Source: Curtobacterium guangdongense
GTDB lineage: Bacteria; Actinomycetota; Actinomycetes; Actinomycetales; Microbacteriaceae
Assembly (NCBI RefSeq): GCF_049341845.1
Contig: NZ_JBMPIT010000006.1
Coordinates: 124,001-188,000, forward strand
Direction: 5' to 3'
Length of the DNA: 64,000 nt
In this document: piece by piece, positions 1 to 7,904 of the stretch
How positions within the stretch are numbered: position 1 is the first letter of the stretch
Layout: each line of letters starts with the position of its first letter
The notes under the pieces: generated by a model
Databases searched by the model: none
Told to the model about the DNA's origin: nothing
Seen by the model: only the letters and a program-made list of their open reading frames with translations
Position numbers and translations under genes: made by a program

Positions 1-5
1 GCACG

Positions 6-983
6 ATGTTCCCCGAACTCCGTGACGACCCCGTGATGGCCGCCAGCCTGTTCGAGAACGTCACGTCGATGCTCGAGGACGCACACCGTCGCTACGCCGA
101 GGGCGAGGAAGGCTCGATCACGAGCGACCTCCTCCTCGCCGACGAGCACCTGGCGACGGGCGCCCTGCACGCCGAACACATGCAGCACCCGGCAGGGGCG
201 ATGCTCGCGGCTGAGGTGCTCTTCGACGAGTACCTGCCGGTCTTCGTCGACGAGGTCGATGCCAGCACCCCCACGGAGCTCATGCGTGCGTCCAGGGCCC
301 TGCACGCGGGCATCTGGAGTCGGTTCCCCGCCGGAGCGGTCGCGTACACCGAGGCGCTCCGCCAACGCGTCACGACGGCGAACCTGGACTCCAGGGCCCA
401 CATCGCCCGCGACCTGCACGACCGGGTCGCGCACGGGATCCTCGCCGGCCTCCAGCGCATCGACCTCGCGCTCCTCACCGATCCCCCGGCACCGGAGCGC
501 ACCGCACAGCTCGAGGCCGCCGCGACGCAGCTGCGCCGAGCGCTCGGCGACGTCCAGAACCTCGCCGTCGCCCTGCACGCCCGCGTCGGGGACGACGTCC
601 TGGACGCCGCGCTCGCCCGACACGTCAAGGACCTGTTCCCGGACACCGAACGGGTGACGATCGCGTCGCACGGCACAGCGGTACCGCTCGTGAACTGGCG
701 GGCGGAGGAGTCGCTGACGATCCTCCTCGAAGCACTCACCAACTGGTGGAAGCACGCGCGCGACGCCGCCGTCCACGTCCGGTTCGACTGGGGTGCTGAT
801 GCCCTCACCGTGACCGTGCGAGACCATGGTCCCGGGTTCGACACCGACGGAAGCGCCGAGGGCCGACTGGGTCAGTCCACGATGCGGGAGCGCGCCGCGC
901 TGATCGGCGCTCGGATCGACGTCACGAGTGCACCCGGCGCCGGCACGACCGTCACGCTCGTCGTGCCGAAGGGCGCACTGTGA
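6..983 (+). CDS. Sensor histidine kinase, NarL/DesK type, probably 5'-truncated by window edge
   Basis: This is the kinase of a two-component pair; it autophosphorylates on histidine and passes the phosphate to the regulator that follows. With the first ATG in the window as residue 1, a HisKA_3-type box lies near residues 130-150 with phospho-acceptor H138 (sequence RDLHDR). The ATPase domain has an N-box around N246 and the G1 box DHGPGFD at 273-279. No membrane segment is visible in the part seen, so it may be cytoplasmic. The first 120 residues are helical and loosely recall PucR/CdaR-type sensory regions. The frame is open to the window edge, so the true start may lie outside. The stop overlaps the next gene's GTG by 4 bp, which indicates translational coupling. 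Confidence 0.88.
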   Translation: MFPELRDDPVMAASLFENVTSMLEDAHRRYAEGEEGSITSDLLLADEHLATGALHAEHMQHPAGAMLAAEVLFDEYLPVFVDEVDASTPTELMRASRALHAGIWSRFPAGAVAYTEALRQRVTTANLDSRAHIARDLHDRVAHGILAGLQRIDLALLTDPPAPERTAQLEAAATQLRRALGDVQNLAVALHARVGDDVLDAALARHVKDLFPDTERVTIASHGTAVPLVNWRAEESLTILLEALTNWWKHARDAAVHVRFDWGADALTVTVRDHGPGFDTDGSAEGRLGQSTMRERAALIGARIDVTSAPGAGTTVTLVVPKGAL

Positions 984-1603
984 CGTCGGCGGTGACGCAC
1001 GTCGCGATCGTCGACGACCACCGGCTCTTCCGCGAGGGCCTCGCAACGATCCTGGCGTCGGTCCCGACAATCCGCGTCGTCGCACACGGTGAGCGCCCGT
1101 CCGACGTCCTCGACGGGCCCGAGGCCGCCGCGATCGACGTCCTGCTCCTCGACGTCGAGCTCGACGGTCCCCCCGCCCGCAGGACCATCGCCACCGTGCG
1201 ACGGAACCACCCGGGCATCGCCGTCGTCGTCCTGACGATGCACCGGGACGCCGTCCTCCGCCGCGCGCTGCTGGACGCCGGCGCGGTGGACTTCGTGACG
1301 AAGGACACCCCGAGCCGCGAGCTCGTCGAGCGGATCGTCCGCGCGAGCACCGGACCTGCCGCACCGGTGACGTTCCCGGTGGACGTCGTCACCGACGCCC
1401 GCGCCGGCTCCCCGCTGAGCGACCGCGAGGTCGAGGTGCTCCGGCTCGTCGCCGCTGCGCGCTCGAACGCCGAGATCGCCACCGACCTCGGTCTCGCGAT
1501 CGGGACGGTGAAGCGCCACGTCTACAACGTCTTCCGGAAGCTCGACGTGACCAGCCGGGTGGGAGCCGTGGCGACGGCCACGCGACTGGGCCTGCTCACC
1601 TGA
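980..1603 (+). CDS. Response regulator, NarL/FixJ (LuxR) family
   Basis: This DNA-binding response regulator is the partner of the kinase just upstream. The receiver domain (about 1-115) has acidic pocket D12/D13, phospho-acceptor D58 in LLLDVE and conserved K108. A LuxR-type helix-turn-helix occupies about 145-205 (LSDREVEVLRLVAAARSNAEIA). The GTG start overlaps the kinase stop as GTGA, which fixes the start. The 207-residue length is normal for the family. The target genes are unknown. A 26-bp perfect palindrome lies 28 bases downstream and probably ends the operon. Confidence 0.93.
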   Translation: MTSAVTHVAIVDDHRLFREGLATILASVPTIRVVAHGERPSDVLDGPEAAAIDVLLLDVELDGPPARRTIATVRRNHPGIAVVVLTMHRDAVLRRALLDAGAVDFVTKDTPSRELVERIVRASTGPAAPVTFPVDVVTDARAGSPLSDREVEVLRLVAAARSNAEIATDLGLAIGTVKRHVYNVFRKLDVTSRVGAVATATRLGLLT

Positions 1604-1631
1604 CCCGAGCCTCCCGGCTGACTGCCCGTGC

Positions 1632-1688
1632 CGAGGGAACAGAAATGGTCGAGTCCGAGCGCCGGACTCGACCATTTCTGTTCCCTCG
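1632..1688. terminator. Perfect 26-bp palindrome between convergent genes
   Basis: Positions 1632-1657 are the exact reverse complement of 1663-1688, with a 5-base loop. It lies between the response regulator (plus strand) and the flavin oxidoreductase (minus strand), so it could terminate transcription from both sides. There is no U-tract, as in many high-GC terminators. The stem sequence (core GAACAGAAATGGTCGAGTCC) is not found elsewhere in the window. Confidence 0.7.
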
Positions 1689-1690
1689 AC

Positions 1691-1732
1691 CGACGCACGA
1701 CGCGCGACGCACGACGCAGGACGCACGACGCG
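1691..1732. repeat. Six tandem heptamers, consensus CGACGCA
   Basis: Six consecutive 7-base units, CGACGCA or CGACGCG with one GGACGCA, fill 1691-1732. They follow directly after the palindrome at 1632-1688 in the space between convergent genes. The array could be polymorphic through slippage. No function is apparent. Confidence 0.75.
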
Positions 1733-1759
1733 CGTTGCATCGGCGATGCGCAGCGCCCG

Positions 1760-2800
1760 TCAGCCGACGGCGACGGACGGACGCACCAAGCGCCCGGCCC
1801 CGTGCAGCGACGCGACGACGTCGAGCGCCTGGTGCCGGTACCGCGCCTGCGCAGCACCCGGCGCGACGATCACGCCGTTCGCACCGGTCGACTCGAGCAA
1901 CGAGTTGATCTTCGACGCGACCTCGTCCGCCGAGCCGTAGGCCTGGCGCTCGGTACGCGCCGCGATGAACCGGCGCTCGAGGTCGCTGAACTCGTAGGCG
2001 CGGGCCTCGTCCATGGACACCGGCTCGGGCTTCGCGCCCTGGCGCATCCGGATGAACGAGATCATGCCGGGAGCGCTCTGCTCCTCGATGACGGCGGGGT
2101 CCTCGTCGGTGACGACCTGCACGCCGATGAGTGCGTTCGGCTCCGACCGGAAGCGCGAGGGACGGAACGAGTCGCGGTAGAGCGCGAGCGCCGCCTCGGT
2201 GTTGTCGGACGCGAAGTGGTGCGCGAACGCGAACGAGATGCCGAGCGCACCGGCGACCTGCGCGCTGTAGCCGGACGACCCCAGCAGCCAGAACTCGGGC
2301 ACGTCGCCGTACCCGGGGACGGCGCGGATGCGCGCGAGCGGGTTGGACTCGTCCATGCCGGTGAAGAAGCCGATCAGGTCGGCGAGCCGCTCGGGGAAGT
2401 CGTCGACGTCGAGACGGTCCGTGCGGCGCAGCGCCATCGCGGTCGCCCCGTCGGTCCCGGGGGCGCGCCCGAGACCGAGGTCGACGCGGTCGCCGTAGAG
2501 CGCCCGGAGGGTCCCGAACTGCTCGGCGACGACGAGCGGCGCGTGGTTCGGCAGCATCACCCCGCCGGACCCGATGCGGATGGTGCTGGTCGCGGCCCCG
2601 ACGGCGCTCAGGAGCACCGCTGGAGCCGACGACGTGATCCCGGGCATCCCGTGGTGCTCGGCGACCCAGAACCGCTCGTAGCCGAGCTTCTCGGCGTGCA
2701 CGGCCATGTCGATGGAGCCCTGCAGCGCCTCGGTGTTGGACTGGCCGTACTCGCGGGTCGCCAGGTCGAGGACGGACAGGTGCACGGATGCGTCGCTCAT
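1760..2800 (-). CDS. LLM-class flavin-dependent oxidoreductase (luciferase-like)
   Basis: A 346-residue TIM-barrel flavin monooxygenase of the bacterial luciferase superfamily, which normally uses F420 or FMN; the substrate cannot be told from sequence. The family marks are visible: the N-terminal strand LSVLDL, the FWVAEHHGMPG segment, SGGVMLPNHAPLVVAEQFGTL, and LGLGRAPGT with its cofactor-phosphate region. I chose the ATG at 2800 because residues homologous to the family begin at SVHLSVLDL; an in-frame ATG 13 codons upstream adds nothing recognisable. No strong ribosome site is seen at either. It follows tdk on the same strand, separated by a palindrome, so it is probably transcribed separately. 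Confidence 0.9.
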   Translation of the reverse strand: MSDASVHLSVLDLATREYGQSNTEALQGSIDMAVHAEKLGYERFWVAEHHGMPGITSSAPAVLLSAVGAATSTIRIGSGGVMLPNHAPLVVAEQFGTLRALYGDRVDLGLGRAPGTDGATAMALRRTDRLDVDDFPERLADLIGFFTGMDESNPLARIRAVPGYGDVPEFWLLGSSGYSAQVAGALGISFAFAHHFASDNTEAALALYRDSFRPSRFRSEPNALIGVQVVTDEDPAVIEEQSAPGMISFIRMRQGAKPEPVSMDEARAYEFSDLERRFIAARTERQAYGSADEVASKINSLLESTGANGVIVAPGAAQARYRHQALDVVASLHGAGRLVRPSVAVG

Positions 2801-2846
2801 GTGGGCGGCAACGCATGCCGGGTCGCGTGCATTCCGCACCGGACGG

Positions 2847-2890
2847 CGGACGGGAGGCTCGGGGCGGCCCCGCCACGGGCCTCCTGTCCG
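2847..2890. repeat. Family A palindrome (GGGAGGCTCG type), downstream of tdk
   Basis: Arms 2847-2867 and 2870-2890 pair over 21 bp with one mismatch and two G-T pairs. The arm contains GGACGGGAGGCTCGGGGCGG, the signature of a dispersed family also seen at 9436, 25011, 29734, 39558 and 50629. It sits 12 bases past the tdk stop and may act as its terminator. Confidence 0.75.
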
Positions 2891-2902
2891 GTGCGCGGCC
2901 CG

Positions 2903-3529
2903 TCAGTTGCCGTCGAGGCGGCCGCCCGACTCCGTCAGGTAGCAGTTCGCGCAGAGGGACTCGTACTCGACGTCGACGCCGTCGATCGCGACCTGTGACC
3001 CGTCGAACACGAAGCGCCCGTCGACCTTGCGGGCGTTGAACACCGCCTTGCGGCCGCAGCGGCAGATGGTCTTGAGCTCTTCGAGCGAGTGCGCGACCTC
3101 GAGCAGACGTCGGCTGCCGGGGAAGGCCTCTGTGCGGAAGTCGGTGCGGATGCCGTACGCGATCACCGGGATCTCGTCGAGGACCGCGATCCGCAGCAGG
3201 TCGTCGACCTGCGTCGGGGTGAGGAACTGCGCCTCGTCGACGAGCACGCAGCTGACCGGACGGACCATGCCGTCGAGCCGGTCGGACTCGGGGTCGGTGG
3301 CACCGGCGTCGGTGACGGCACCGCGCACGTCGACGTCGGCCGGCAGCACGATGTCGACCTCCCGCGTCACGCCGAGACGGGAGACGATCTCGCGGTCCCC
3401 CCTCGTGTCGACGGACGGCTTCGCGAGGAGCACGCGGTGTCCGCGCTCCTCGTAGTTGTACGCGGCCTGCAGGAGCCCCGTGCTCTTACCGCTGTTCATC
3501 GCCCCGTAGCGGAAGTACAGCTTCGCCAC
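2903..3529 (-). CDS. tdk: Thymidine kinase
   Basis: Phosphorylates thymidine to dTMP with ATP in the pyrimidine salvage pathway. The 208-residue protein has the type II thymidine kinase plan: Walker A GAMNSGKST at 9-17, catalytic E99 in VDEAQF, lasso-region residues, and four zinc-binding cysteines C156, C158, C193 and C196. The start is a GTG whose G is also the last base of the upstream regulator's TAG stop (TAGTG), so translation is coupled to that gene. Its place at the end of a signalling operon is unusual for a salvage enzyme. Confidence 0.96.
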   Translation of the reverse strand: MAKLYFRYGAMNSGKSTGLLQAAYNYEERGHRVLLAKPSVDTRGDREIVSRLGVTREVDIVLPADVDVRGAVTDAGATDPESDRLDGMVRPVSCVLVDEAQFLTPTQVDDLLRIAVLDEIPVIAYGIRTDFRTEAFPGSRRLLEVAHSLEELKTICRCGRKAVFNARKVDGRFVFDGSQVAIDGVDVEYESLCANCYLTESGGRLDGN

Positions 3530-4230
3530 TAGGAGAGGAAGCCGTCCTCCGCCGCGCGACGGATCAGGTCGGACTTCTTCGACGCGGGACGACCGACCTT
3601 GGCGTACTTCTCGCGGACCCGGCGCAGGTACGTCTTCGCGGTCTCGTACTGCACGTTCATCTGCGACGCGACCTCGTTGGTGGAGTAGCCGGACACGTAC
3701 AGCCGGAGCGCCTCTTCCTCACCGTGGCTGAGCTTCGGTCGCTGGTGGGCCGTCGCGCCGGTCGGGAGCGGACGCCATTCACGCTGGGTCGGGGTCTCCC
3801 GCTCGACGCCCATCACGTCGCGGGCGACGTCCATCACCTCGCGCATCGGGAGCGACTTCGACAGGAAGGCAGCGGCACCGGCGGCGAGCGCACGGTCGCG
3901 GGACTCCCGGGTGTCGACGCTCGACAGGACGATGACCTTCGCGCCGGCGGCACGGCAGGTGCGGACGCGGGCCTCGATCGAGACGGGCTCCTTCAGCTGG
4001 AAGTCCAGGAACACCAGGTCCGTCGGGAAGCTGTCGCTGTGCACCATCTCGAGCCAGGTGTGCGCGGTGAGGGCCAGGTCGAAGTCGAAGGCGTTCACGG
4101 CGATCCAGCTCGACAGGCTGTCGAGGAGGACTTCGTGGTCGTCGAGGATGGCCAGTCGCACCCGGCGGGATCCGGGGTTCGGCAGGGCAGGCATCCCTTC
4201 CGTCAGCCTGTTCGGGTCAGTGCTGGTCAT
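3529..4230 (-). CDS. Response regulator, LuxR family
   Basis: A 233-residue regulator with a receiver domain (about 24-140) and C-terminal LuxR helix-turn-helix (about 165-230). The acidic pair is D30/D31, the phospho-acceptor is D76 in LVFLDF, and the conserved lysine is K125. The HTH reads SHGEEEALRLYVSGYSTNEVASQ, a slightly atypical LuxR start (SHGE instead of SxRE). It overlaps the upstream membrane protein by 14 bp and the downstream tdk by 1 bp, so kinase, membrane protein, regulator and tdk form one coupled operon. Confidence 0.92.
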   Translation of the reverse strand: MTSTDPNRLTEGMPALPNPGSRRVRLAILDDHEVLLDSLSSWIAVNAFDFDLALTAHTWLEMVHSDSFPTDLVFLDFQLKEPVSIEARVRTCRAAGAKVIVLSSVDTRESRDRALAAGAAAFLSKSLPMREVMDVARDVMGVERETPTQREWRPLPTGATAHQRPKLSHGEEEALRLYVSGYSTNEVASQMNVQYETAKTYLRRVREKYAKVGRPASKKSDLIRRAAEDGFLS

Positions 4231-5347
4231 ACGAGAACCTTAGTGCGAGGGACGAGGGACGGACCGCGACGTCGAGGTCGGGGAAGGTGACGCGGAGGAC
4301 GGCGAAGTAGGGGTCGAACGTGCGGTGGATGCCGACGTCCGAGTCGGCGACCGCGACGTCGAGGGCGATCTCGACGCGGCCGTCCGCGATCCGCTGCACG
4401 GCGGCGCGGAAGCCCGCCGGATCGACGGTGGAGGCGCGGAGCGCTGCCCGGACGAACGTGCGGACGACCGTGCGTTGGTCGGCGTCGAGCGTGCTGATGA
4501 GCCCGTCGGGATCGTCGATCGCCGCTCCCGCACCGCCCTCGGCACGGACGGCCTGCTCGAACCACGTCCGGTCGGCGTCGGCGACCATCGCCCGGCGGAT
4601 GCCGTCGGCGATCGACCTGGCGCGGGCCCGGTCCGCGTCCGTGATCGTCTCGCGGGTGCGGAGCTCGGCGAAGAACGGTGCGACGTCCCGCGCGAGGATG
4701 ATCGAGCGGTCCTGCTGCACGCTCGCGGCGATGCCGTCGCGCTCGGCCCGCGCCACCGAGTACGAGCCCGCACGGATCTGCACACGCTCCGCGAGCCCGC
4801 CGAACGTCCACGCGAACACCCCGGCGGCCGCCGTGAGGACCAGGGTCGGAGCGGCCGCGAGGAAGGCCGCGACGGCCACCGGCACGCCGTTCGGGAACTG
4901 CGACGCAGCGACGCCCCAGGCGACACCGTCGACCACCGCGAGCGCCACGCCGCCGACCACGAGGTCACGCCACGGGCGGTACGGGGCCACCATGACGATG
5001 CCCGTCGCCGTGAGCAGGGACATGAAGTCGTTCAGTGCGCTCTCGTCCGGCCCCCACTGCGCGGCGACGCTCGTCACCGCGGCCAGCGCGAGCAGCCCGA
5101 CGTGGAGGACGAACGCCCAGCGCGGGAAGGGCGCGCGGAACGGGCTCGACGCCGTGATCACCACCGCTGTGGACGCCGCGAGGAGCAGGACGGTCAGGGC
5201 GCTGAGCGTCGGGCTGCCGACGACGTCACGGTCGAACACCGAGACGACGATCGCCCACACCACGCCGACCGCACCGAGGACCACGGCGAGCGGCCGCGAT
5301 CCCATCGCGCCGAGCGGGTCGTACTGCTGTGCGGTCCTGGCGCTCAT
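4217..5347 (-). CDS. Membrane protein with kinase-like cytoplasmic half, no recognisable ATPase
   Basis: A 376-residue protein between a histidine kinase and its regulator. The N-terminal half (about 17-215) carries around six hydrophobic segments, like a sensor. The C-terminal 160 residues are soluble, and begin with a segment (SVQQDRSIILARDVAPFFAELRTRETIT) placed where a dimerisation helix would be. I see no phospho-histidine box and no N, G1 or G2 ATP-binding boxes. It may be a degenerate kinase paralogue acting as an accessory sensor; this is inference. The ATG at 5347 overlaps the kinase stop as ATGA, which fixes the start. Confidence 0.8.
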   Translation of the reverse strand: MSARTAQQYDPLGAMGSRPLAVVLGAVGVVWAIVVSVFDRDVVGSPTLSALTVLLLAASTAVVITASSPFRAPFPRWAFVLHVGLLALAAVTSVAAQWGPDESALNDFMSLLTATGIVMVAPYRPWRDLVVGGVALAVVDGVAWGVAASQFPNGVPVAVAAFLAAAPTLVLTAAAGVFAWTFGGLAERVQIRAGSYSVARAERDGIAASVQQDRSIILARDVAPFFAELRTRETITDADRARARSIADGIRRAMVADADRTWFEQAVRAEGGAGAAIDDPDGLISTLDADQRTVVRTFVRAALRASTVDPAGFRAAVQRIADGRVEIALDVAVADSDVGIHRTFDPYFAVLRVTFPDLDVAVRPSSLALRFSYDQH

Positions 5348-6573
5348 GAGGCAGCCCCGAGTTGGTCGTCGCCGTCGGCTCGCCCGATCGACCGGACGGA
5401 CCCGGTCAGCGCGCCGTACGGCACCGTCATCATCACGCTCGTGCCGGTTTCGGGTGACGACCACACCTGTACGTCGCCGCCGACACGGCCGACGCGCTCC
5501 CGGACCGAGTTCCGCAGCCCCATCCGGTCGGCGCCGGTCTGCTGCTCGTCGAAGCCGCGGCCGTCGTCGACGACCATGACCGTGCACGCGACGCCGTCGT
5601 CGAACACGCTCACCTCGGCGGTGTCGGTGCCGGCGTGCTTCCGCACGTTCGCCAGGCACTGTCCGACCGCACGGACGAGGGCCGTCACCGCGGCCGGTTC
5701 GAGTCGCGCGATGGCGGACGGGTCCCCGGTCACGACGACCTCGAGTCCGTGGGCGCGGTGCTCCTCGACGACGTGCTCGAAGGCCTCGACCGCTGCTCCC
5801 CCGTCAGCGCGCGGCTCCGGAGCGAGCCACTCGCGACCGGTGAGCATCGCCACGTCGGACTCGACGGTCCGCGCGAGGTGCTCGTCCATCGGGCCGTCCG
5901 GTGCCAGCGCGATCGCTCCGAGGTGGTTGAGGACGGTGTCGTGCAGGATCGCGGAGGCCTCTGCCTCGACGCCGAACCGGTACGCCGACACGTGCTCCTC
6001 CCGCGCCGAGCGGAGGAGCTCCGGCTGGACGCGCTGCGACCTCGCGGTGCTGCGGCCGGCGACCAGCACGATCGCCACGACGAACGCGAGGGTCACCCAC
6101 GCCAGGACCAGCGGATGGCCGGCGCCGCCGACCTGGACGATCGCGATGGTGGTGGCGACGCGGCCGACGACGAGACCGGCGATCGACCAGAGGACGACCC
6201 TGCCCGGCACCGCGCCGGCACCGCCGACGAGCACGAGCGGGATCACGACGAGCGACAACAGGTACGAGCCAACCCACGGGACCGCGATCTCACCCTGGAC
6301 GACGTGCGTGAACCACCAGGCGCACGCCCCGCCGACGGCCAGGAAGGCGATCGCCGACCGCCACGTGCCGAACTGCACGTGCACGCCGATCATGCCGAGC
6401 ATCGGCACCAGCGCGAGCACGGCGGGGATCACGCGGACATCAGGGTCGCTGAGACGGAACAGCAGCAGCGTGATCGCCGCCGCGACGAGGGAGCCGATGG
6501 CCGCCGCGTGGAAGGCCCGCACGGTCGACCACGCGTTCACGCGCGGAGCGAGGTGTGTGGGGATGCCGAGCAC
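5344..6573 (-). CDS. Membrane sensor histidine kinase
   Basis: A 409-residue kinase with a hydrophobic N-terminal half (about six membrane segments to residue 190) and a cytoplasmic kinase half. The histidine box reads EASAILHDTVLNHLGAIAL, of the HisKA_3 type. The ATPase domain shows an N-box (GQCLANVRKHAG) and G1 box VVDDGRGFDEQQ. The GTG start at 6573 is supported by GGAAGG ten bases upstream; the longer open frame before it is not protein-like. It heads a coupled operon with an accessory membrane protein, a LuxR regulator and tdk. The signal is unknown. Confidence 0.9.
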   Translation of the reverse strand: MLGIPTHLAPRVNAWSTVRAFHAAAIGSLVAAAITLLLFRLSDPDVRVIPAVLALVPMLGMIGVHVQFGTWRSAIAFLAVGGACAWWFTHVVQGEIAVPWVGSYLLSLVVIPLVLVGGAGAVPGRVVLWSIAGLVVGRVATTIAIVQVGGAGHPLVLAWVTLAFVVAIVLVAGRSTARSQRVQPELLRSAREEHVSAYRFGVEAEASAILHDTVLNHLGAIALAPDGPMDEHLARTVESDVAMLTGREWLAPEPRADGGAAVEAFEHVVEEHRAHGLEVVVTGDPSAIARLEPAAVTALVRAVGQCLANVRKHAGTDTAEVSVFDDGVACTVMVVDDGRGFDEQQTGADRMGLRNSVRERVGRVGGDVQVWSSPETGTSVMMTVPYGALTGSVRSIGRADGDDQLGAAS

Positions 6574-6730
6574 GGTGCATCGTCCTTCCGGGAGCCAGGG
6601 AGCGCCGCCCACGATCCAACCACCGATGGTCCGGCCGTGTACCCCGGATCGGGCACCGGGCGACGACTGCGTCGATGATACCGGGCCTGGCTGCACCCCT
6701 GCTGTCCCCCGAACGCGTACCGATCGGTCG

Positions 6731-7867
6731 TCAGAAGAGCGTCGGCACCCCGTTCGAGATGCCCTGCACCCGAGCCGTGGTGGGTGCCAGAGCCTGCTGG
6801 CGGAGCCCGTGCTCCCAGCCCGGATCGACGCGCTTGAGTGGCGAGACCCCTGCCGCCCGGTCGCTCCCCGGGCCGTCCACCGAGAAGCCCATCGAGCCCG
6901 TCGCCGGGTCCACACGCCCGAGACCGATCCCGTGCGCCCGCATGATCGGGCGGATCCGCTCGCCGAGCCAGCGGCGGTAGTCCTTCGGCGGGTAGGTGTT
7001 GTCGAGGTACATCGACCGGTACCTGGGGACGAGGTCCGGGTGCGTGCGCGCGAGCCAGTCCATGTACCAGGGCTTGACGCCCGGCTTCAGGTGGAGCGCG
7101 GAGTACATGACGCTGGTGGCACCGGCAGCCGCCGCGCGGCCGATCGCGTCGTCGAGGTGCGCCTTCGTGTCGGTGATGAACGGCAGCACGGGCATCAGGA
7201 ACACCGAGCACGAGAGCCCGGCGTCACGGACCGCCCGCACCGTGGCGAGCCGTGCCGTCGTCGTCGGGGTGCCCGGCTCGACGGACTGTTGCAGGTCGTC
7301 GTCGTACACCGCGATGGACATGGCGAGGTCGACCGGGACCTTCTCCGACGCCGCGACGAGCGCCGGGATGTCCCGCCGCAGGAGCGTGCCCTTCGTCAGG
7401 ATGCTGAACGGCGTCCCCGAGTCGGCGAGGGCGGCGATGATGCCGGGCATGAGCCGGTACTTGCCCTCTGCTCGCTGGTACGGGTCGGTGTTGGTGCCGA
7501 GCGCGACGGGGTGGCGGTCCCAGGTGGGCTTCGCCAGCTCGCGCCGCAGGACGTCGGCGACGTTGGTCTTCACGACGATCTGCTGGTCGAAGTCCGAACC
7601 GCCGTCGAACTCGAGGTACGTGTGGGTCGGACGCGCGAAGCAGTAGACGCACGCGTGCGAACACCCGCGGTACGGGTTGATGGTCATCCCCCACGTGCCG
7701 CCGTCGATCGCGCCGACACGGTTCAGCGCCGACTTCGCGAGGACTTCGTGGAAGGTCACGCCGGCGAACTCGGGCGTGGTGACACTCCGCACGAACCCGC
7801 TGTTCGACTCGAGCCCCGGGAGCATGTCGCTGCCCGACGCGTCGATCGCCTGTCCATCCCACCGCAT
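6731..7867 (-). CDS. Radical SAM protein, Rv2578c-like
   Basis: A 378-residue radical S-adenosylmethionine protein. The cluster-binding motif CxxxCxxC is C69, C73 and C76 (GCSHACVYC). Downstream are SPL-type features such as KTNVADVLRRELAKP, GTNTDPYQRAEGKY and ILTKGT. It resembles the actinobacterial Rv2578c group, related to spore photoproduct lyase-like and PA0069 proteins, whose reaction is not established. I chose the ATG at 7867 because homologous sequence starts at MRWDGQ; two in-frame ATG/ATC codons upstream would add only CSNGC-like residues. It follows mqo by 37 bp on the same strand and may be co-transcribed. Confidence 0.88.
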   Translation of the reverse strand: MRWDGQAIDASGSDMLPGLESNSGFVRSVTTPEFAGVTFHEVLAKSALNRVGAIDGGTWGMTINPYRGCSHACVYCFARPTHTYLEFDGGSDFDQQIVVKTNVADVLRRELAKPTWDRHPVALGTNTDPYQRAEGKYRLMPGIIAALADSGTPFSILTKGTLLRRDIPALVAASEKVPVDLAMSIAVYDDDLQQSVEPGTPTTTARLATVRAVRDAGLSCSVFLMPVLPFITDTKAHLDDAIGRAAAAGATSVMYSALHLKPGVKPWYMDWLARTHPDLVPRYRSMYLDNTYPPKDYRRWLGERIRPIMRAHGIGLGRVDPATGSMGFSVDGPGSDRAAGVSPLKRVDPGWEHGLRQQALAPTTARVQGISNGVPTLF

Positions 7868-7904
7868 GCAGCCATTCGAACACACGTTCGAACGGATGGC
7901 AAGG

